Assembly (NCBI GenBank): GCA_029933495.1
Contig: JAOZOC010000163.1
Coordinates: forward strand, 1 to 7,205
Reading direction: 5' to 3'
Source of the DNA: Bacteroidales bacterium
GTDB taxonomy: Bacteria; Bacteroidota; Bacteroidia; Bacteroidales; JAADJA01
Length of the DNA stretch: 7,205 nt
The notes below the pieces were generated by a model. It did not search any database and had not been told where the DNA came from. It worked only from the letters and a program-made list of their open reading frames with translations. Each line of letters opens with the position of its first letter. Position 1 is the stretch's first letter. This document shows positions 1-5,700 of the stretch, piece after piece. The translations under genes were made by a program, and so were the position numbers.

Positions 1-351
1 TTTGATGTTGGTTCTCACATTCTTTTTATCGGTAAAGTAGTTGATAGTGAATTACTTGACGAAAGTAAATCGCCTTTAACTTATGATTATTATCACAAGG
101 AGATGAAAGGGAAAGCTCCGAAAAATGCTCCAACATATATAAAAGAAAAAAAAATGGAAGATACGAAAAAAGAGACAACAGATAATTTGGGTACAAGTTT
201 TGAATGCACTGTTTGTGGATATGTATATAACCCTGCCGAAGGTGATGAAGCTCTGGGAATCCCTCCCGGAACTCCTTTTGCCGATTTGCCAGATGATTGG
301 GAATGCCCGATCTGCGCAGCAGCAAAGTCGGAGTTTGTATCTATGAGCTAA
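1..351 (+). CDS. Flavin reductase-rubredoxin fusion (high-molecular-weight rubredoxin type), 3' part
   Basis: The reading frame is open from base 1 to the TAA at 349-351 (116 residues) and has no start in the window, so this is the C-terminal part of a longer protein. Residues 5-45 carry the end of an FMN-binding split-barrel flavin reductase: GSHILFIGKV, then PLTYDYYHKEMKGKAP, a typical ending of the NADH:flavin oxidoreductases fused to rubredoxin. A Lys/Glu/Thr-rich linker (about 48-65) leads to a complete rubredoxin domain (about 67-116) with CTVCGY, the PGTPF-DLPDDW core and CPICAAAKSEF. Four cysteines are placed to bind one iron. Known fusions of this type are cytoplasmic and pass electrons from NAD(P)H through FMN to rubredoxin and then to oxygen- or NO-reducing flavodiiron proteins or to rubrerythrin. 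The partner here is not visible. One oddity is that the Gly usually following the fourth Cys is Ala. Confidence in the domain assignment is high; the physiological acceptor is inferred. Confidence 0.9.
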   Translation, partial: FDVGSHILFIGKVVDSELLDESKSPLTYDYYHKEMKGKAPKNAPTYIKEKKMEDTKKETTDNLGTSFECTVCGYVYNPAEGDEALGIPPGTPFADLPDDWECPICAAAKSEFVSMS

Positions 352-357
352 ATTGAT

Positions 358-405
358 GGAACGCAGATTATTATGATAGCGTGGATTTTCGCTGATTTTG
401 ATTGA
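358..405. repeat. Degenerate GATT-unit dispersed repeat remnant
   Basis: Just after the reductase stop codon there are three related heptamers: GCAGATT (363-369), GTGGATT (381-387) and GCTGATT (391-397). On the minus strand this reads as an 'AAAATCAGCGAAAATCCACG ... ATCTGCGTTCC' pattern. From general knowledge, similar 'AATCAGCG/AATCTGCG' strings are scattered between genes in many Bacteroidota and other environmental genomes. I see no flanking duplications or associated gene here, so this is best read as an eroded copy. Only the heptamer similarity is seen directly. Confidence 0.4.
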
Positions 406-727
406 CTGGAGAAGTCATCGGACATTCAAAAGCTGATTTATTCTTGATTTGTGTTATTTCCCGGAATACCTTGTTTATGAAAATATGGAAGGATGGTAAT
501 TCCCATATATAACCCTCTGATATTGAGAAAAGAATCACTGATTGGGATACTGCCTGAGATGTGTAATTTGTGTCAATGAGAAACAGGAACGGGTAATCTA
601 ACCTTTCTGTCGGAAGCCTGAAATGATAATAATAATTGCTGCTTTTTTCATTTGGATTTACTAATAAGTTCATTTATTAAAATGACGTGAATTTTTTTTA
701 GGAATTACACTTTATAGCTTTTTTTAT
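406..727. other. Intergenic stretch with no recognisable gene
   Basis: This is AT-rich sequence between the reductase gene and the promoter of the PNGase F-like gene. It has stops in all forward frames. The only long open stretch is on the minus strand (371-673), and its low-complexity translation resembles nothing I recognise. There is no clear terminator for the upstream gene: the only inverted repeat I noticed (483-488 with 503-508) has 6 bp and no T tract after it. The stretch after about 640 is very T-rich, as is common upstream of Bacteroidota promoters. Confidence 0.6.
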
Positions 728-758
728 TTTGGTGGTAATACTTGTGTAGCTATCTTTG
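728..758 (+). promoter_or_regulatory. Bacteroidota sigma-ABfr-type promoter
   Basis: A -33 element TTTG (728-731) is followed after exactly 19 bases by a -7 element TATCTTTG (751-758). This matches the published Bacteroides consensus TTTG-N19-21-TAnnTTTG at every fixed position. Transcription would start at about 762-766, leaving a leader of only some 11-15 bases before the ATG at 777. No purine-rich Shine-Dalgarno is present; the bases before the ATG are A/T-rich, as is usual in this phylum. The promoter makes the downstream gene an independent transcription unit. Confidence 0.75.
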
Positions 759-776
759 CCATTCAAATTGTAAAAT

Positions 777-2432
777 ATGAAATCATTATTCTTAACTTTG
801 GTCATCTTTTTTTTTACACAATCATTTATTTTAAAAGGTCAGGATACCGTTATGGTGCAAACATTTACTTTTGACGATCCCAGTCCCGAAGGATGGGGTG
901 CGCCATACAGGGGAATATTTGAATTCCCTTCAGGTGAGCAGTCCTGGGAGAAAATTATAATGATAAAATCGCTTAAATGCGATTCAGCAACAAAAGGTGA
1001 TAAGTATCCCTGTGGTGAATGGGATTATCTGACTCATTCTTTGGTTTATCTGCCAAAGGATGATATGGTTGAAGCTATTCAGCTTGGGAGCTTTGTGACT
1101 CCTTACGGAAAACGGTTGAAAATGGGGGGCGCAAAAGGATGGAAATGGTACTATGATGTAAGCGATTATGAGCCAATTTTAAAAGGTTTTGTTGATATAC
1201 AATCAGGAAATAATCAGGAACTTCTTGATTTGAAATTTCTTTTTATTAAAGGAACTCCTCCGAGGAATGTGATTTCCATTGAAAATGTTTATTCTTTTGG
1301 GACATATAAATACGAATATCTTGCAGATGATTCTGTTCTGAAACCGAGAAAAATAGTCTTGAATAAAAATGCATCCGGCTTCAAACTGAAAGCAAGGATT
1401 TCCGGGCACGGTCATTTTGGACCTCACAATTGCTGTGAGTGGGATAGTAAAACTCATACATACGCAGTTGGTGAATGGGAGCAATTCAGGTGGAATGTAT
1501 GGAAAGACTGTGGCTATAATCCGATATATCCGCAGGGAGGAACCTGGCCTTTCGACAGGGCAGGCTGGTGCCCGGGAACAATGGTTGATGAGTATAATTT
1601 TGAACTCACAGGAAAGGTCTTTCCGGGAGATACAATGCTGATTGATTATGGAATAGAGATGTATAAGGATAATGGAGAGAAGGATGGTGAGTTTCGCATG
1701 TCGCACCAGCTTGTCAGCTATGGGCCGCCGAATTTTAAGAATGATGCCCGGATAGAAGATATTATTGTCCCCAGCTCAAAGGACTCTTACAGCAGAATAA
1801 ACCCGATATGTAGCAATCCCCGGATAATTATCAGAAATACAGGTGAATATATATTGAAATCTCTGGATATTATTTATGGACTGAAATCAGGAGTGAAGAA
1901 GAAATATATTTGGGGTGGAGAACTTGGCTTTATGGAATCGGAGGAGGTTTGGTTGCCTGTACCTGACTGGAGTAATCTTGAAAATGATTCTGTTTTTATT
2001 GTCGAAATCAGTAATCCAAACGGAGCCGGAGATGAGTACACTCCAAATAATAAAATGACTTCTGTGGTTAAAATCCCTGATCTTATGCCGGATGAGTTTG
2101 TAATTTACGTTGAGACAAATGATAAAGGCAGGGCAAAGGAGAACTCCTGGTTTGTTTCTGATGCTCTGGGCGGGGTTTTGTATTCAAGAGAGGTATTTCA
2201 GGATAGTGTGACATATCGTGATACGGTTAATCTGTCAAAAGGATATTATGAATTCCGTCTTACCGATTCAATGGAGGATGGAATGAACCGCCACTGGTGG
2301 TCACGAAACAGTGATCCTGAACTTGTGGGGCGTAATGGTAAAATAGAATTTCGCTCTGTTGAAGGGGAAGTGATTCGGAGTTTTCCTTATGACTTTGGTC
2401 AGGAGCTGCTTTTTCGGTTCAGAGTGAAATAA
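777..2432 (+). CDS. Exported PNGase F-like protein with two extra C-terminal beta domains
   Basis: The protein has 551 residues. The ATG at 777 is chosen because it gives a Sec signal peptide (MK, hydrophobic 4-19, likely cleavage near GQ 21-22) and sits just behind a promoter. Residues 25-185 match the N-terminal PNGase F domain (CDS...YPCGEWDYLTHSLVYLP, 68-93). Residues 190-318 match the catalytic C-terminal domain: ARISGHGH (206-213), CCEWDSKTH (219-227) and FDRAGWCPG (259-267). PNGase F cleaves N-linked glycans from asparagine in glycoproteins. Aligned by eye to the Elizabethkingia enzyme (mature numbering), Asp60 is D83, Glu206 is E221, Arg248 is R261 and Trp251 is W264. The region of Glu118 reads LKFLFIKGTPPRN and has no acid. 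The C231-C252 disulfide is kept (C245, C265), but the C204-C208 pair is not. Residues 325-435 look like a CARDB/Ig-like domain; 437-551 form a second beta domain with a 'YYEFRLTDSMEDGMN' motif. No T9SS tail is evident. The family is secure; activity on N-glycans is uncertain. Confidence 0.85.
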   Translation: MKSLFLTLVIFFFTQSFILKGQDTVMVQTFTFDDPSPEGWGAPYRGIFEFPSGEQSWEKIIMIKSLKCDSATKGDKYPCGEWDYLTHSLVYLPKDDMVEAIQLGSFVTPYGKRLKMGGAKGWKWYYDVSDYEPILKGFVDIQSGNNQELLDLKFLFIKGTPPRNVISIENVYSFGTYKYEYLADDSVLKPRKIVLNKNASGFKLKARISGHGHFGPHNCCEWDSKTHTYAVGEWEQFRWNVWKDCGYNPIYPQGGTWPFDRAGWCPGTMVDEYNFELTGKVFPGDTMLIDYGIEMYKDNGEKDGEFRMSHQLVSYGPPNFKNDARIEDIIVPSSKDSYSRINPICSNPRIIIRNTGEYILKSLDIIYGLKSGVKKKYIWGGELGFMESEEVWLPVPDWSNLENDSVFIVEISNPNGAGDEYTPNNKMTSVVKIPDLMPDEFVIYVETNDKGRAKENSWFVSDALGGVLYSREVFQDSVTYRDTVNLSKGYYEFRLTDSMEDGMNRHWWSRNSDPELVGRNGKIEFRSVEGEVIRSFPYDFGQELLFRFRVK

Positions 2433-2644
2433 TCTGATTAGCTGTCTTTAATAAAAGATGTCTGTTTTTGAAACGGATAAGTACCATCTGCTGGTTGAAT
2501 CTGCCAGAAGCGATATTGAACTGAATTTTTCAAAGTCTCCCTAAATCGGCTTATATCTGCCTGAGTTTTAATAAAACCGGGGTTATTGGGCAGATTGTTG
2601 TTGGGCTTAATTGAAAAGAACATTATTGATTTTACAATATTAAA
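2433..2644. other. Convergent intergenic region without a supported gene
   Basis: This spacer lies between the 3' ends of two converging genes. The only forward open frame with an ATG is 28 codons (2458-2544). The minus-strand open stretch begins inside the terminator hairpin, and I do not recognise its translation. A 5-bp inverted repeat at 2445-2458 (TCTTT/AAAGA), with a TTTTT run about 5 bases downstream, could be a weak stop signal for the plus-strand gene, but it is too poor to call. Confidence 0.55.
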
Positions 2645-2680
2645 GGACAAGGCTGTCAAAAGAACCTGACAGCCTTGTCC
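2645..2680 (-). terminator. Rho-independent terminator of the giant surface-protein gene
   Basis: A perfect 14-bp inverted repeat (GGACAAGGCTGTCA at 2645-2658, TGACAGCCTTGTCC at 2667-2680) encloses an 8-base loop. Read on the minus strand, the stem lies 20 bases after the stop codon of the large gene and is followed by TTTAATATT, a short U-rich tail. On the plus side the following bases are purine-rich (GAAGAAGAGAAA), so it favours the minus-strand transcript. It may still act partly on plus-strand transcripts arriving from the PNGase F-like gene. Confidence 0.85.
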
Positions 2681-2700
2681 GAAGAAGAGAAATTAATGTG

Positions 2701-5700
2701 TTAGTTAGGAACCTGTGTTCCTGTAGTGTTATTCGGGACCCAAATGTCATTCTTATCTTTATTATCAACCTGAGTATCCAAATTAAAATCACTTTGCAAG
2801 TATCCCGTTGTTCCTGCTTCATTGGTCCAAACAGATTTATCACCTGAATCAATCAATCCGTCAGGGCTTCCGTCACCGCCATACATACCATAAACTCCAT
2901 TGCCAAGGTTTTTCTGGCCGTTTAGATATGCCTGACCGGTTCCTGTTGTAAAGTTATAAGTATATACACCGGCTGATGGCTGATTCATAGGATTGTTTGA
3001 AAGAATGCCAAGATGGTTTCTATGCCATAGCACGACATAAGGATTATATGCAAAGGATGTGTAGAATTTCAGCATGCTTGAGCCGTCGGTAGCCACAATT
3101 GTTCCGTTATCCAAAACAAATGCCGCCCTTTGTGCAATCCTTGTTGCACCTGTAGCAGTTGAAGCGGATACAGTGTCCCGAAGTTCAACAAGTATCCAGT
3201 CCGTAGCATTTGAAGGAACAGCGAAAACTGATTCCGTTCCGTTATAATACCATTTTGCACTTGCATCCGTATTATACGGCTGTGCTATGGGGATTAATCC
3301 TGCACTATTCAAATTATTTGACATTGTTGAGCCATTGTAAGGTCCTTCAAGAAATGCAGTTAGGTCAACCAAAATAAACGGGTCTTCTAGTCCTTGGATT
3401 GAAAATGCCAGATCAACCGATTGGCCTGCAAAAGGATGCTCCGGAGGATAAACCATTTCATTCCAGTCTCCCATATACGGTTCGTTGCCTATAGCCCAAA
3501 CAGCATCATCGTTGAAGTGTTGCTGAGATGTTTTCCATCCAAACATACATTCTGGATCCTGGTCCATAGGTTGAGCCTGAACGTCTAACCAGTATATAAC
3601 AGGTTCATCAGGAGTTCCTGTCTGGATAAACGGTTCGGCATATTGAATTAAGTCAAAAATATATTTCCAGCAAATTGTGTCACCAAGCGGGTCAAAGAAT
3701 GGCATTGCCGGATCGTACCAGTTTTCTGCTAATCCTGCGGCTTCAACTTCAACAGTGAATTCACCAGGATTAAAAGTATGTAACCAAAGAGTATTCCCTG
3801 GCATACTGTATCCTGTTGGACTTTGATCAGCAGGGATATCTTCATGGATACTTAATGTAAATGAAACTGCACCCGGGTCTTCATGCCAGGGTATATGGTC
3901 TTTGTACCACGATCCCCAAACACTGATTGTTGTTAAAGGCCCTGTGATGGTACATCTGAAATCGTCTGCAAGTATATTGGGTAAAGTTGCATTAACATCC
4001 ATTCCAAGATCACTTAAGTCAGGCTCCTGTAGCCATTTATATGCCGGTCCTATCTCAACCTCATAATCTTCCACTTCGCCATCAGGTGCCTGACCGGTAA
4101 ATGAAAGTCCCTGAACAGTGCTGAACCTGAATCTTGCAAATGTTGTCCCATAATTTATTGTAAGAGGACCATTGAATATCAGTGTGTTGGCTCCTACTGT
4201 AACAGCCTGATCTATAAATATCTGCTCTCCAGGGTCTGCCCAGGTTCCGTTCATGTCAAAGTCAATCCAGGCATTGACATATCCTGCGGCTGATGCAGTT
4301 ACAGTTACAACATTTTGTTGTGCGGGAACAATTATAGTTGGTAGTACCACACCATCCTCATCATCCAGATTGTTGTTGTCATCACCAAGAGCATTTGCAT
4401 CCTGATAACCGTCCGTTTCAGAATCTATCTGTGAACCGAGGCATATTGTAGGATCAACAATATGCCTTGCACCGTTACTAGCCATTAATGTAGGATAAGA
4501 TGGATCCGGAGCATCACCAAAGTCAAGATCACCGAGTATTTCGATTTCATAATCCTCTACTTCACCATCAGGAGCAATTCCTGTGGGCAGCAATCCGCTC
4601 GCGGTACTAAATCTGTATCTGGCAAAAGTAGTTCCTATAACGGCATTATTCGGAACAGATATGACGAACATATTACCACCTGTAGTAAGGCTTTGATCTG
4701 TAAATATCTGCTCATTTGCATCATTCCAGTCGCCGTCGCTGTTAAAGTCTATCCAGGCATTTAATATTCCGTTAACAGATGCTGTAATATTTATCATTGC
4801 ACTCCCTCCGGCATAGAATGAAGACCAAATACTAACACCGTCTTCATCAGCGAGGTTATTATTGTCATCCCCAAGAGCATTTGGGTCAGGCTGTCCGTCC
4901 GGCTCTGCGTCGATTAAACTGCCAAGATAAGTGACCCCGTCAATAATATGTGCAGCACCATTATTTGTTAACAGTGTAGGATATGTCGGATCGTCGGCAT
5001 CGCCAAGGTCGAGATCGGGTGTCGGTTCCGAAGTAATTACAAATGCCATATCGCCAAATAGTTCAATATTAAAATACATAGTATTCCAAACACCCGGATT
5101 TGGCATAATTTTATCCGCTACACCACATTGAATTGGCGGAGAGCCTATCGAAGATAATTGCCACTTCCAGAGTGCCGGGAGATTATAATCAACTGAAATT
5201 GCTGTTATATCAAGCCAGTAGTGCTTTCCTTCAATTTGTGGGAAGGGCTCAAGCAGGTCAAATTCATATAGATAAATGGTATCACCGTCAGAATTAATCA
5301 TTCCCGTATTTATTTCCCCAAGTGTAAAGAACGGAACATCCATACCCCAAACTTCAGGGTCAAGAGGTAAACAAGTAATGGTATCATTTAAGTGAATACT
5401 AAGGTGGAAATGATCAATTCCCAAACCTCTCATCTCATTCCCGTTACCATCATTATCGTAAGCACCCCACCAGTGGATATCAGTTACCCATCCGCCTCCA
5501 CATATCCAGTCGTCAGCAACAATAATATCCTCATAGACACCTGCATTATCATAGTCATGTGCATGTACGCCTGTCAGGGTAGGGTCAGGAATTTGAATCC
5601 ATTTAATATTGCTTTCTATGATATCAACTTCATAGTCTTCAACTTCACCGTCAGGTGCTACTCCTTTATATGTCAAGCCGGAAGCAGTACTAAATCTGAA

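Noticed and set aside
103..351. Free-standing rubredoxin starting at ATG 103
   Set aside because: The same frame is open upstream and encodes flavin-reductase motifs that run through position 103.
483..508. Inverted repeat ATATGG/CCATAT as terminator or structured RNA
   Set aside because: It has only 6 bp, mostly A-T, with a 14-base loop and no T tract.
371..673. Open frame of 100 codons on the minus strand in the first intergenic region
   Set aside because: Its translation is low-complexity and not recognisable, it has no promoter or start context, and its last codons come from the dispersed-repeat remnant.
1203..1706. Open frame of 167 codons on the minus strand inside the PNGase F-like gene
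   Set aside because: It lies opposite a well-supported gene with clear family motifs; its own translation has no domain pattern.
2445..2458. TCTTT/AAAGA hairpin as terminator of the PNGase F-like gene
   Set aside because: A 5-bp A-T-rich stem is too weak, although a TTTTT run follows about 5 bases later.
2458..2544. 28-codon plus-strand open frame (MSVFETDKYHLL...) in the convergent spacer
   Set aside because: It is too short, has no promoter element or ribosome site, and resembles nothing I know.
2438..2659. 73-codon minus-strand open frame in the convergent spacer, possibly a transposase remnant
   Set aside because: Its start lies within the terminator hairpin, and the 'QYRFWQIQPADGTYPF' string is not enough to support any family.
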